DNA from: Blastocatellia bacterium
GTDB lineage: Bacteria > Acidobacteriota > Blastocatellia > Pyrinomonadales > Pyrinomonadaceae
NCBI GenBank assembly: GCA_003175865.1
Contig: PSRF01000023.1
Location: 1 to 12,238, forward strand
Direction: 5' to 3'
DNA length: 12,238 nucleotides
Positions 1 through 9,030 of the stretch are shown piece by piece. Positions within the stretch are counted from its first letter, which is position 1, and each line of letters starts with the position of its first letter. The notes under the pieces were generated by a model, which saw nothing but the letters and a program-made list of their open reading frames with translations, was not told the DNA's origin and did no database searches. Made by a program: the position numbers and the translations under genes.

Positions 1-261
1 ACGAATCGGCTTAACGCTACCACTCTGACGCGTGCACAAGTGGTGCGAGCCATTGCAGACTCGGATGAGGTTTTCAATCTCGAGTTTAACCAGGCATTTG
101 TAGCGATGCAGTACTACGGCTACTTGCGACGCAAGCCGGAACCAGCAGGATACAACGCATGGCTTACGTATCTAAACGCGCATCCGAATGACTCTCGGAC
201 AATGACAAACGGGTTCTTGAACTCACCTGAGTACAAGCTCCGTTTTGGATCGATCCAGTAG
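1..261 (+). CDS. C-terminal end of a DUF4214-like domain protein (5' partial)
   Basis: The reading frame is open from the first base and stops with TAG at 259-261, so only the last 86 residues are visible and the start lies outside the window. The tail reads like the DUF4214 repeats common in large secreted acidobacterial proteins: a segment ending in VVRAIADSDEVFN, then FVAMQYYGYLRRKPEP, a Tyr/Trp pair in GYNAWLTYLN, and a closing SPEYKLRFG. In that family the module is usually C-terminal in long extracellular proteins of unknown or adhesive function. The family match is by recalled pattern only. Methionine codons inside the frame are not needed as starts because the similarity continues upstream of them. 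Confidence 0.7.
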   Translation, partial: TNRLNATTLTRAQVVRAIADSDEVFNLEFNQAFVAMQYYGYLRRKPEPAGYNAWLTYLNAHPNDSRTMTNGFLNSPEYKLRFGSIQ

Positions 262-332
262 ATCTGGTTCGTGCGATTCGCGCAAGCAAACTACCGATCA
301 CACTTCTGGGTGTTTTTAGTGAATCGTAGGGG

Positions 333-355
333 GGGCGGCTCTACATGGGCCGCCC
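333..355 (+). terminator. Possible weak hairpin terminator after the DUF4214-like gene
   Basis: GGGCGGC (333-339) can pair with GCCGCCC (349-355), giving a 7-bp GC-only stem with a 9-nt loop, 71 bases after the preceding stop codon. The following bases (GTAAAATTG) hold no real T-run, so intrinsic termination is uncertain. A second GC-rich tract at 384-396 could form an alternative pairing with the left arm. The rest of 262-472 shows no convincing gene. Confidence 0.35.
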
Positions 356-472
356 GTAAAATTGCCTTTGTTGGTCCAAAAAAGGCGGCCCGCCCCTTAC
401 AATCTAGGCAATCCCAAAATTCGTATCATGTGTGCTTAAACGGGAGTATATTAAGGACCTCGTTTTACTCAC

Positions 473-1243
473 ATGAAGGCACGATACAGAAACACCACAC
501 TCTTAGTGCGATCGTTCGACGTGTCCATTAATCCGTTTGTCGGGCGGCTAATCGGATTGTGCGGCGTTCTGCTCTGGCTGCTCTTGGTTACGAGCACTAC
601 AGCGGCGCAGGGAACCAATGAATCCTCGACAGTAAATATCTCTGCCTCCTCCAGTATTGAAATCATCAAGCTCCGTTGGAAACGAGAAGTCCGACTCCCT
701 CGTAATTTTGACCCTTCAGTAATTCCCACTGGGGGCACATTCAATGATCCATCAACGCGCGTTTCAAGCAGTACTTCCACGAGTGCGGCTTCCGACGCTA
801 CTCGTACTGCCGCTGCACGAAGCAGTGCTGACAGTGCGGGCGGAACTTTTCCAGCGACTCCCAGCCGACTGCCCGTTTTCTATGTTTACTCGATGAAGAT
901 CAAAAATGTCGGCTCCAAAGCCATCGAAGGAATAGCCTGGGATTACATATTCATCGATCCAAACCTTAATTCCGAAATCGGGCGACATCAGTTCCTCACA
1001 TACTCGAAGATTCTTACAAGTAAAACGGCTACGCTGCGTGGTGATTTGCGCACACCGCCAATTAGCGTGATCGGCACACCGACTTCCGGGAGCAGCCAGC
1101 ATTCTCGGTACATCGAAAGAGGTGTGGTGCAATGCGTGCTATATGAAGATGAGTCGGTTTGGAAAAACCCCTCTGCCAAGCCAGGCATCTGCGAGTTCCT
1201 AAAGAGCAAGAGTCCGGTGAAGCAGAAGCGGCAAAGTCAGTAG
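473..1243 (+). CDS. Secreted protein of unknown function with Ser/Thr/Ala-rich linker
   Basis: 256 residues, family not recognised. After a basic, rather long n-region there is a hydrophobic stretch (about residues 27-41, LIGLCGVLLWLLLVT) followed by TTAAQG, which looks like a Sec signal peptide cleaved near residue 45. A low-complexity Ser/Thr/Ala segment covers about residues 96-122. A more ordered part follows (about 133-240) with FYVYSMKIKNVGSKAIEGIAWDYIF, reminiscent of small beta-sandwich domains in exported acidobacterial proteins. Two cysteines near the C terminus (in VVQCVLYED and GICEFLK) could form a disulfide. The ATG at 473 has only a distant AAGGA (453-457), 15 bases away, so the start is moderately certain. 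The gene ends 31 bases before the next one, suggesting a two-gene operon. Likely periplasmic or extracellular; function unknown. Confidence 0.7.
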   Translation: MKARYRNTTLLVRSFDVSINPFVGRLIGLCGVLLWLLLVTSTTAAQGTNESSTVNISASSSIEIIKLRWKREVRLPRNFDPSVIPTGGTFNDPSTRVSSSTSTSAASDATRTAAARSSADSAGGTFPATPSRLPVFYVYSMKIKNVGSKAIEGIAWDYIFIDPNLNSEIGRHQFLTYSKILTSKTATLRGDLRTPPISVIGTPTSGSSQHSRYIERGVVQCVLYEDESVWKNPSAKPGICEFLKSKSPVKQKRQSQ

Positions 1244-1274
1244 AGGATGGATAACATCAGGAAGGACTCTCACA

Positions 1275-2138
1275 ATGCGGTCGTCTAGAAATTTCTACGC
1301 CTTTGTCATTCTTACGACGCTCTTTGCAGGGACCGTTTCTGCAAAGTACGACGCGCAAAAAACTCTGCACACTCCCCTCCGTCATTCAGGCGATCCACTC
1401 GTGCTTGACGCTGTTCCTGCACCTTCAGGCGGCATACGTGAAGAGATCCCCGATGCATACAAGAAACGATATCAAGAATGGAAGGCTGAGTTTCTTTCGA
1501 CTGACATTGGGAAGGCCCAATGGGATTTGTACGCGCAACATTCCCGGCTTCTCCTAACCATTACCGTAAGCCGAGATAATGAGAACGGGGCCGGATCCGG
1601 CAAGTATAAGTGGAGTTCATCTGGAGAACTCATAGCTGCGACCGTGACGCTCGGCGCCAAACTCGATGAAGGCTTTCCCACTGATGTTTATTATCCAGTC
1701 ATGAACGCGCTCGAGCCTTACGAGAGGAAGAAACTGATATCGGGGAATGTGTTGGCTGCGGCAAAGATTGCTCACGAATTTGGTCATGTCATGAAAATCG
1801 GCACCATACCTGAGCCGTTGTATCACCTTCAGCTACGCCTGGCACCTGTCTACAACAAGATCCTCCTCAGCAATGGACACAATGTTGATGATCCACGCCT
1901 CGTCGACTTGGCAAGTCAGATGGGTGGCAATCCAGTTCAGATTTGGGAAGACCGTGAATACTGGGGTGAGGCGAACGCGATGCTCTACCTGCGTGATCGA
2001 GTAGCAAAGGAAAGCTTCCACTGCAGGCTCTTCAACAAAATCAAACGCTCAGTGGAAGAGTATGCGAAACCATATGAGGAACGCTTCACCGCAATCGCAA
2101 AATCTGAAGGCGTGATTTATTCATGCAGTTGGCGCTAA
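1275..2138 (+). CDS. Probable secreted zinc metallopeptidase (HEFGH motif)
   Basis: 287 residues. An N-terminal signal peptide is clear: basic MRSSR, a hydrophobic core FYAFVILTTLFAGT, and a cleavage-like VSA at 21-23. The key feature is AKIAHEFGHVMK, an HExxH zinc-metallopeptidase motif with H167, E168 and H171, set in an apparent helix. A possible third ligand is a glutamate in EDREYWGEANAM (E228 or E232), about 60 residues downstream, as in gluzincin-type enzymes; this assignment is inferred. Two cysteines near the end (C250 and C284) could form a disulfide. I do not recognise a named family. The start is well supported: AGGAAGGA at 1259-1266 lies 8 bases before the ATG. The substrate is unknown. 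It probably shares a transcript with the exported protein just upstream. Confidence 0.75.
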   Translation: MRSSRNFYAFVILTTLFAGTVSAKYDAQKTLHTPLRHSGDPLVLDAVPAPSGGIREEIPDAYKKRYQEWKAEFLSTDIGKAQWDLYAQHSRLLLTITVSRDNENGAGSGKYKWSSSGELIAATVTLGAKLDEGFPTDVYYPVMNALEPYERKKLISGNVLAAAKIAHEFGHVMKIGTIPEPLYHLQLRLAPVYNKILLSNGHNVDDPRLVDLASQMGGNPVQIWEDREYWGEANAMLYLRDRVAKESFHCRLFNKIKRSVEEYAKPYEERFTAIAKSEGVIYSCSWR

Positions 2139-2187
2139 CTCTCCCGCCATCCTCACAAGTGGGATTCGTAGTAATTATTGGGATCAT

Positions 2188-2217
2188 AAAAAAGGGACCG
2201 AATGAATCGGTCCCTTT
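2188..2217. terminator. Strong, probably bidirectional intrinsic terminator
   Basis: An 11-bp perfect stem, AAAGGGACCGA (2191-2201) with TCGGTCCCTTT (2207-2217), encloses a 5-nt loop ATGAA. On the minus strand the hairpin is followed by a run of six T (complement of 2188-2193, partly in the stem), 25 bases past the stop of the receptor gene, so it is a good terminator for that gene. On the plus strand the stem ends in TTT, so it may also end the metallopeptidase transcript from the other side. Confidence 0.85.
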
Positions 2218-2241
2218 CCCTAAGGCTCAATTACGCTTCTC

Positions 2242-5200
2242 TTAGAAGTGAATCCGCAGACCAAACTCCAATTGACGCGCTCCGTAAACCGCAGTCGTAA
2301 TCCTCCCAAATGACGTGTTACTGGTCAGACTTAGACTGCTGGGATCCGAGGGTTGGAAGTGATTGAACAGATTTGTAAACTGCAGTGTGAAAGTCGCGCC
2401 CACTCGCTCAGTGAATTTCAAGTCCTTGGCAATTGTCGCGTCGACATTCCAACGGTTTAACCCTCGCAGATTACCAGTGGCGCCACAGCTGGTGTCGACT
2501 CCCAGAACACAGCGACGGAAGTTTGCAAGAACTGAAGCTGGGTCGGAGAAGAGATTGAGCTGGCTGGTATTGTTTGTTCCCACATTGATTGCCACACCGT
2601 TCAACGTAACACTTGAGCCTGGAACTCCAAAGTGTGCTGAGTGGCCGCCTGTATAAGGCGAGAGCGGAATGGCACTCTCAAACGCGCTGGATGAACTGGA
2701 AACGTTTCCGACCTGACCAAAGCCTTGACAGGCTGATGAACAATTCCCTCCCTCCGTGTAACCGATTCCGATTGGGAAGCCACTCTGAGCTGTGATGAAT
2801 GGGGAGATGGACCAGCCATCAAGCAGCTTGCCGGTCCAGCCTGGCCGGTTCCGGAACATCGACGGACGATATGTAACACCAGAACTGAATATGAACCGCA
2901 GATCGAAGACCTGTGGCCCATAGCTCGCTCTTGGATTCCACACGTCCAGGAATTGATTCGAACTGTTGTATTGGGCAATCTGAGCCGTCCCCAACGCTTT
3001 GCCATAAGTGAAGTTTGTAATTGACGTAATGCCATGCCAATCAGTCAACTTCAACGTTGCAAACATTGCGTGGTAGTTCGAAAAGCCAAGACTGGTCGTG
3101 GTGTTAATTGATGTGGCCTGCGAGCTGAGCATTGTGCGGCCCAGAACCCATGAACCCAGCGTGCCATTTGCACGCGAGGTTCCTGTGTTATTGAGATAGG
3201 ACCACAATTCTGAAACGCGTGTAGCGCCAACGAAGTTGCGGAAGCCGGATTGATTGAGTAATGCCTGCGTACAATTGGCGAAGCCGGTACAGTATGTCGA
3301 ACCGGATCCACCTAATGCGGCCTCAAAAAATGGCTGGGCCGGAACTGATGCGATTAAGGCGACGAGGGCCGGTGGTGGCGTGCTCAGACCAGTCGGATTG
3401 GCTAAATCGATCTGCGAGCAACGGCCGCCTGCACCTGGAGAGCAGAGTGCCTTCCAAACGTTGCCAAAGGCGTTCGCGAAACTCTGGCCTCCGAGCGTCG
3501 TCATGTACGGCACCGCATCGATGTCAATCTGTTGGAATATATTTGTAGCAAGCTTACCCATGTACCCAACTTCAAAGGAAAGGTTACGGGATACTTGGCG
3601 CTGTAAAGTGAAATCGAAACTGTTTACTTTCTCCGGCTTGTAGTCCGGATCGAGTACCGTGGAGTCTCCCGCCACAGCGTTTTGCACACCGTTTTGAATC
3701 ACTCCTGGTAAGAACGGTTGTGGCAAAGTCTGAGTAGGAGCAGATAAGGGCGCCACCAAGCCATCGGGACCGATGCGAAATACGTTGGCCAAGCTATTGC
3801 TCGTGCCACACGTCCCATTGCTTTGTGTGAAACCGCAAGTCACAGGTTGAAGTAATCCTGGTCCAAGCAGCGGAACTAATACCTGATTGACACCGTTCAA
3901 GCGTCCAAAAGAGCGCCCATAGCCACCGCGAAGCACCGTCTTATTCTCGCCAAAAAGCTTGCCGAGAAAGCCCGAGCGAAAACTTGGAGTCCAAGCAGCA
4001 GAAATTCTGGGACTGAGACCACCATAAAACGGCTTGTACGGATACTTCATGTGCAGGTTCTGTGTGGTTTCAAATCCTAGTATCGGAGCGTATGTCTGGC
4101 CAGCCAGTGCCGCCGACTTGCGTTGAGCAAGGAACGCGTCTGTGTGGACCAAACTCCCATCCGGAAACACAAGCTCAACTTGTGCTCCATTTTTCTCCAC
4201 AGGAGGAGTCTCGTATATGTAACTGAGACCAAGGTTAAGAGTCAGCGACGGTTTCAGACGCCACGTATCGGCGAAGTAGCCGCTGTAATACTTGATCGTG
4301 CTCTGCTCCACAGCCTCGGTGCCAATTGGCTGAATCTTGAGATCCGAGCCGGTACGCGTGTAAATGACTTGACTTAGGCCAACCAAGCCCATCACTGACG
4401 AAGCAAGGTTTGTATAGAGACTAGTTTGATTAGCAGCGGATACCGCTGAAGGAACAAAACCGGTGAAGGAGATCTGGTTGCTGGCGATCTGATAGACAAC
4501 CTGATTGTTGATGGTGCTGCCATTGTCCGTGCGTGTGTGGTAATTGAAGTTGTTCTGGAATTGCCCACCGAACTGGAACAAATGGTTACCCTTAACCCAG
4601 GTAATGTCATCTCGCAACATCTTGTCCTGGCCATCCCAAACGCGCTGTCGAGTGCTCTGGTTATTCACGTTATATGGAATCAACGCATTAACGCTTTCAG
4701 CAGTTGCAGCGGTTCCGGCTGGCGCGATCTCTAGTGCACCACCGAGTCCCGGTAGCTGTGGTGGATCATTTGCTGTAGCCCACTGCCACCAGTTGTAGAG
4801 ATAACTAAACCGGAAGTCATTGGTAACGCTTGAGCCGAGATTGCTCGTAAGTCCTACGACCAAGAGTTCGCCCAGCTGTGGTCTCTCGGCAGTAGACTGA
4901 TACTGGCCGAAGGTAGTATCTGGAAGTGCGCCGCCAACATCCACCTGAACGTTTGGAATGTTTTTCAACTTGAAAGCACGAAACGAAGCAAAGAACCGGT
5001 GTTTGGAACCAAAGTCGTGATCAATTCGTCCAACGTAGTTGTCGGAAGTCAGTGGCAAACGAATGGTTGAAAGGTATCCCTGGGTATTAAATTGGTCGCC
5101 TGCACTTGGCCCAGGATCGTTCGGCAGAGGCAAAAACTTTGTCCAGAGCTGACTGATCGTCGGACTCATGCCAATGTTGCGCGGGTCTAACGCCGCACCG

Positions 5201-6534
5201 GCGGCCCCACCGCAAACAGAACCATACGCTGCCAAATTGCAAAGCCGGGTTCCGGAATTAGAGAGACTAGTTACAGCGCTATTTCCCACAACAACCGTAA
5301 CCGGATAAGGATTGAGGTTGTAAGGTATGTAGTTTCCTGTGCTGTCTGGAACTTGGATCACTCCCGCGCGCATCGCGGCTGTTGGATACGCTCTCTCGAA
5401 TGTTCCACTGCCCGGAAAACGAAACCCTTCGTAATTGAAGAAGAAGTATGTCTTGTTGCCCAGAACCTTATAGTTAGTGAGTGGACCGCCCAGGCTAAAG
5501 CCAAAACGACTTCGATGGTTAGGGATTATTGGTGTAAACGGCATCACACAGTTGTTGTCGCCATCCGATAACGTCGTTCCTGGGGAGCAGGGGCGGCCTG
5601 CCGGATACTGTGATGAGATCGGCGGGAATCCCTTATTGAATACGGTGTGATTGTTCACCCAGTTATTAGCCGCGCCATGATTGGTTGCGAAATAATAACC
5701 GTATCCTGAACCATGCCATTGATCGCTACCTCGCCTCGTTACCATTTGCACCTGTGCGCCGCTTGAATTGTTAAAGTCGGACGTTTGACCGAACGTGCTC
5801 ACTTTGAATTCTTCGACACTTTCAATTGGCGTGGCAACTACACCGGAAGCCATCGCGCTTGTCTGTGAGCCTGCCAGGCCAGTGAAGTTCACGAGATAAC
5901 CGATCGTATTGCCGGCCATATCGTCCGTATTGTTGCCGCCATCTATCGTGAACGTGTTTTGGTCCATGTAACTACCGGCGATATCTCCTCTCGGCGTGAC
6001 GCCAGGCGCCAGCCCTAGTAATGAGGTCGCATCCCGACCGAGATTTGGCAAGAGCTCAAGCTGCTTTAGATCGATCGTGTTGCCCACAGTTGCATTGGCA
6101 GTTTGCAGCTCTGAACCCAGGGGAGTCGCAGTGACGACCACGGTTTCAGCAAGTGAACCCACCTCAAGCGTGACGTTTACGGTTAAGACGTTGCCCACAC
6201 TGACCTTCTGTTGGGCAAGCTTTGCCACTTTGAAACCTGACTTCGTTACCGTGACGTCATAGATTCCAGATGCGACAACCGGAAAGGTGTACCGACCTGA
6301 TTCATTAGTCTCAATCGTTTGAGCGCTCTTTGTCCCCGTATCGAGCAGTGTTACCTCCGCTCCAGCGACAGCGGCTCCCTGCGAGTCGGTCACCAGACCT
6401 GAAACGCTTCCTGATGAAGCTGTTTGGCTCGATACGTTTGACGCCGCTAGTCCTAAGACCAGTCCGGCGCAAACGATTAGTAAGGGTAAGAATTCAGACG
6501 AACGCCAACTCGCGGGTCGTATTTTGACTCTCAT
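2242..6534 (-). CDS. Oar-like TonB-dependent outer-membrane receptor with carboxypeptidase-regulatory domain
   Basis: 1430 residues. A signal peptide (residues 1 to about 37, hydrophobic core FLPLLIVCAGLVLGLAA) precedes a carboxypeptidase-regulatory-like beta domain (about 42-125: SVSGLVTDSQGAAVAGAEV, SGRYTFPVVASGIYDVTV). A short TLEVGSLAETVVVTATP stretch follows, then a TonB plug domain (about 145-260, with TIDGGNNTDD) and a very long beta-barrel. The C terminus ends in alternating hydrophobics with terminal phenylalanine (LEFGLRIHF), as expected for BAM insertion. This architecture matches the Oar-like receptors that are strongly expanded in Acidobacteriota, thought to take up oligosaccharides, peptides or other large substrates. 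The ligand cannot be told from the sequence. The ATG has a strong Shine-Dalgarno, AAGGAG (complement of 6542-6547), 7 bases away. It is monocistronic, divergent from the chelatase genes and ends at a good terminator. No SusD-like partner is visible. Confidence 0.92.
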   Translation of the reverse strand: MRVKIRPASWRSSEFLPLLIVCAGLVLGLAASNVSSQTASSGSVSGLVTDSQGAAVAGAEVTLLDTGTKSAQTIETNESGRYTFPVVASGIYDVTVTKSGFKVAKLAQQKVSVGNVLTVNVTLEVGSLAETVVVTATPLGSELQTANATVGNTIDLKQLELLPNLGRDATSLLGLAPGVTPRGDIAGSYMDQNTFTIDGGNNTDDMAGNTIGYLVNFTGLAGSQTSAMASGVVATPIESVEEFKVSTFGQTSDFNNSSGAQVQMVTRRGSDQWHGSGYGYYFATNHGAANNWVNNHTVFNKGFPPISSQYPAGRPCSPGTTLSDGDNNCVMPFTPIIPNHRSRFGFSLGGPLTNYKVLGNKTYFFFNYEGFRFPGSGTFERAYPTAAMRAGVIQVPDSTGNYIPYNLNPYPVTVVVGNSAVTSLSNSGTRLCNLAAYGSVCGGAAGAALDPRNIGMSPTISQLWTKFLPLPNDPGPSAGDQFNTQGYLSTIRLPLTSDNYVGRIDHDFGSKHRFFASFRAFKLKNIPNVQVDVGGALPDTTFGQYQSTAERPQLGELLVVGLTSNLGSSVTNDFRFSYLYNWWQWATANDPPQLPGLGGALEIAPAGTAATAESVNALIPYNVNNQSTRQRVWDGQDKMLRDDITWVKGNHLFQFGGQFQNNFNYHTRTDNGSTINNQVVYQIASNQISFTGFVPSAVSAANQTSLYTNLASSVMGLVGLSQVIYTRTGSDLKIQPIGTEAVEQSTIKYYSGYFADTWRLKPSLTLNLGLSYIYETPPVEKNGAQVELVFPDGSLVHTDAFLAQRKSAALAGQTYAPILGFETTQNLHMKYPYKPFYGGLSPRISAAWTPSFRSGFLGKLFGENKTVLRGGYGRSFGRLNGVNQVLVPLLGPGLLQPVTCGFTQSNGTCGTSNSLANVFRIGPDGLVAPLSAPTQTLPQPFLPGVIQNGVQNAVAGDSTVLDPDYKPEKVNSFDFTLQRQVSRNLSFEVGYMGKLATNIFQQIDIDAVPYMTTLGGQSFANAFGNVWKALCSPGAGGRCSQIDLANPTGLSTPPPALVALIASVPAQPFFEAALGGSGSTYCTGFANCTQALLNQSGFRNFVGATRVSELWSYLNNTGTSRANGTLGSWVLGRTMLSSQATSINTTTSLGFSNYHAMFATLKLTDWHGITSITNFTYGKALGTAQIAQYNSSNQFLDVWNPRASYGPQVFDLRFIFSSGVTYRPSMFRNRPGWTGKLLDGWSISPFITAQSGFPIGIGYTEGGNCSSACQGFGQVGNVSSSSSAFESAIPLSPYTGGHSAHFGVPGSSVTLNGVAINVGTNNTSQLNLFSDPASVLANFRRCVLGVDTSCGATGNLRGLNRWNVDATIAKDLKFTERVGATFTLQFTNLFNHFQPSDPSSLSLTSNTSFGRITTAVYGARQLEFGLRIHF

Positions 6535-7039
6535 TTTTATTCTCCTTCACTTGGTCGAGTTTGGAGGGGGCTCGCGAGTACAAATACAAAGCACCCGCAG
6601 AGGTTTAATTGATTGCCGCGATTTCGGAGACTCTTGGGAGGTCGGGCCCCAGTTGCCTTGGTTAAACAGTCGATTTAACGCAACGCTTGTTACAGACGTT
6701 ATCAGTGCTCAAAAAAGGGTGAGTAAGGGATGCAGCAGGAGCTGACGCTCAGTGGGTTATTCGCTCAGCTACTGGCCTTGCCGTCCAAAAAACCTGCTCA
6801 ATCTGCCACTGCTGCCAAATATGGAAGTCAGTATATTCCTCGAATAGCCAAGGTCAAGAGGTTTTCTACAGAAAATCGGATTAACTTGCATTTTTTCGTA
6901 ACGGCGAAAACTGCTACCCCCTTCAAGGACATTTTCTTTATCGAATGCTATATCTTCAGTTAATCCGATCAAGTGGGCACTGTTGTCGAACTCTTGCTTG
7001 CCGAGTTGCTCCATTATCGGCTAAAAGAATTCGCAAGAC
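6535..7039. promoter_or_regulatory. Divergent intergenic region between receptor and chelatase genes
   Basis: About 500 bases with no convincing gene. Short open frames here (for example 6730-6963 on + and 6769-7014 on -) overlap each other and have no recognisable content or good ribosome sites. The region must hold the start signals for the receptor (leftward) and the BchI-D fusion (rightward), but I could not pick a clear -35/-10 pair for either. It carries several dyads: GTTAAA-N7-TTTAAC at 6661-6679, about 130 bases upstream of the receptor start; AGCTGA/TCAGCT at 6740-6770; and a 12-bp inverted repeat at 6875-6969. A regulatory role is inferred from position only. Confidence 0.5.
6875..6969. 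repeat. Perfect 12-bp inverted repeat with 71-base spacer
   Basis: ATCGGATTAACT (6875-6886) recurs as its exact reverse complement AGTTAATCCGAT (6958-6969). A smaller dyad, TTTTCG/CGAAAA (6893-6910), sits inside the spacer. The pair lies 71 to 165 bases upstream of the BchI-D start, so it could be two operator half-sites or the base of a structured leader. No regulator is encoded in the window to link to it. Confidence 0.5.
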
Positions 7040-9019
7040 ATGAAGCCTACCGGTCGTAAACAGAAGAAGAAGTCAAACTCTCCAACTGTCCAGCGAGCCG
7101 CTTTTCCGTTTACAGCGATTGTTGGACAGGACGAGATGAAACTCGCCTTGATACTCAGCGTCGTCGATCCATCGATCGGCGGCGTTTTGCTTATGGGCCA
7201 TCGCGGAACGGGCAAGTCGACTGCTGTTCGCGCTCTTGCCGACCTACTTCCAGAGATCTCTGCTGTAGTTGATTGTCCCTTCAACTGCGATCCCAAAAAC
7301 GAAGCAAATCTGTGTTATCAATGTCGCGAGCGCGTCAAACTAAATCAAAGACTCACTTTCAAACCCAGGTCGATACCCGTAGTGGATCTTCCGTTGGGTG
7401 CAACTGAAGATCGTGTCTGTGGCACGATTGCGATCGAGCGTGCATTGCGCGAGGGAGTTAAAAGTTTTGAGCCTGGGTTGTTGGCCCAAGCTAATCGCGG
7501 CTTTCTCTACATTGACGAAGTTAACCTTCTGGAAGATCACCTCGTTGACGTATTGCTCGACGTTGCCGCGACAGGCATCAATAGAGTTGAGCGCGAGAGC
7601 GTCTCTGTCGAACACCCCTCGCAATTCGTGCTCGTTGGGTCCGGTAACCCTGAAGAAGGCGAACTGCGGCCACAGTTGCTTGATCGCTTTGGGTTGCATG
7701 TGCAAGTTACGACGCCAACGGATCGTGATCAGCGAGTTGAGGTTGTCGAACGTCGCGAAGCTTTCGATCGAGATGCGCTGGAATTTTGTCAGTCGTATAA
7801 GGTCGAGCAGGCAACACTCCGCAACCGGATCCAAAAAGCCCGCCGATCGTTTTCAAAAGTGAAGATCGATCGTGTTCTGTTAAGTCATATCGTTGAGATG
7901 TGCATTGAGCTGAAAGTTGACGGCCATCGCGGTGAATTGACACTCATGCGTGCGTCTAGAGCTCTTGCGGCTTTGGAAGGACGAAAAAGTGTTAATGAAG
8001 ATGATGTGAAAAGAGTTGCCGCAATGTGTCTGCGACATCGGCTCAGACGCAATCCATTTGAGGAGACCCCTTCAGACCAAACGATCGTGAAAGCGTTGGA
8101 AAATCAATTCGACGAATCGTACGAAATAGAATCGAGTGCTTCCAACGGCCAGTCAACCTTCGGAACAAAAGGAAATGGGAACCCCAAACTCTCTCCATCC
8201 GAGATCGGTGAATTTCGCGTCGAGTTGGACCAAACGCCGCGGAGACCGGAGCAAAAGCCAGCAATCGGTCGAAAGCAAAAGCACCATGTGATGAATCAAA
8301 AGCGCGGCCGGCATGCGCGCTCGGTTAGTTCACGTAAGCTTGCGACAAAGATTGCTCTTGCGGCGACCTTGCGCGCGATTGCTAGTTTGAGAGATCTCGA
8401 CAGAAGGCCGCTGACGCCAATCGAGTCAGAAGCACTGCGCTACAAACTCTTTTCAACGAAACAGGGTGCGCTCTTTATCTTCGTCATTGATACGTCGGGA
8501 AGCATGGCGACCAGACGTATTGCGTTGGCAAAGCGAGTAATGACTGATCGACTGAAACAGTCGTATGTAAATCGTGATCGAGTTGCGATTATTTCCTTTC
8601 GCGATCAGAACGCGCAGTTAGACCTACCACCTTCTCGCAGCATTCTCCGTGCAAGGCGAGTCATTGATTCGTTGTTGATGGGAGGAGGAACTCCATTGGC
8701 AGGGGGACTGATGTCGACGTGGAACCTTTTGCAGTCGTTGAAGAAAGATCAAGGCGAAGCCGTTGTTCTCTTGTTCACCGATGGTCATGCAAATGTGGGG
8801 ATGAGTGAATACGGTCAACCGCACCAGATCGAAAGCGAATTGCAGCGAGTGACTCTTACATTTCGTCAAAGCCAAGCGCGCATCGTAGTTGTTGATACGC
8901 AACACGCATTCGAATCGAGTGCTGAGACAATGCGCCTCGCAAAACTTCTCAACGCACAGTTTGTCAAACCATCACTGTCGAAGCATGGGAATAGGGTTGG
9001 CGATTTGATTAATGAGTGA
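7040..9019 (+). CDS. Magnesium chelatase ATPase subunit, fused BchI-BchD type (AAA+ plus VWA)
   Basis: 659 residues; the motor of Mg-chelatase, which uses ATP to drive insertion of Mg2+ into protoporphyrin IX by subunit H. Residues about 21-335 are a BchI-type AAA+ module: FPFTAIVGQ, Walker [10 protein letters not shown] (53-61), a Cys cluster (C79, C83, C92, C95), Walker B FLYIDEVN (155-162), sensor 1 in [13 protein letters not shown], and LLDRFG with the probable arginine finger R216. A hydrophilic linker (about 340-430) leads to a BchD/ChlD-like VWA domain with an intact MIDAS: DTSGS (484-488), T551 in GGGTPL, and TDG (580-582). The AAA+ part keeps the catalytic residues and reads as BchI, unlike the degenerate AAA+ of many BchD proteins. 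Single-chain I-D proteins are known (for example the 629-residue mycobacterial Rv2850c), sometimes next to CobN cobaltochelatase. The two BchH-type neighbours favour Mg-chelatase here. Shine-Dalgarno is weak; ATG is the first sensible start. Confidence 0.88.
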   Translation: MKPTGRKQKKKSNSPTVQRAAFPFTAIVGQDEMKLALILSVVDPSIGGVLLMGHRGTGKSTAVRALADLLPEISAVVDCPFNCDPKNEANLCYQCRERVKLNQRLTFKPRSIPVVDLPLGATEDRVCGTIAIERALREGVKSFEPGLLAQANRGFLYIDEVNLLEDHLVDVLLDVAATGINRVERESVSVEHPSQFVLVGSGNPEEGELRPQLLDRFGLHVQVTTPTDRDQRVEVVERREAFDRDALEFCQSYKVEQATLRNRIQKARRSFSKVKIDRVLLSHIVEMCIELKVDGHRGELTLMRASRALAALEGRKSVNEDDVKRVAAMCLRHRLRRNPFEETPSDQTIVKALENQFDESYEIESSASNGQSTFGTKGNGNPKLSPSEIGEFRVELDQTPRRPEQKPAIGRKQKHHVMNQKRGRHARSVSSRKLATKIALAATLRAIASLRDLDRRPLTPIESEALRYKLFSTKQGALFIFVIDTSGSMATRRIALAKRVMTDRLKQSYVNRDRVAIISFRDQNAQLDLPPSRSILRARRVIDSLLMGGGTPLAGGLMSTWNLLQSLKKDQGEAVVLLFTDGHANVGMSEYGQPHQIESELQRVTLTFRQSQARIVVVDTQHAFESSAETMRLAKLLNAQFVKPSLSKHGNRVGDLINE

Positions 9020-9030
9020 CTCACGCAACC

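Noticed and set aside
271..531. 86-aa open frame on + between the first two genes
   Set aside because: It spans the GC-rich hairpin, overlaps the signal-peptide region of the next gene in another frame, and has no recognisable content.
2601..3035. 144-aa open frame on - within the receptor gene
   Set aside because: It lies in another frame of a clearly coding receptor with continuous similarity, so it is a shadow frame.
6730..7014. Short open frames on both strands in the divergent intergenic region
   Set aside because: They overlap each other on opposite strands, lack ribosome sites and family features, and cover the inverted repeat, so they are probably chance.
7340..7834. 164-aa open frame antisense to the BchI-D gene
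   Set aside because: The plus-strand frame carries Walker B, sensor 1 and other conserved motifs here, and the antisense product shows none.
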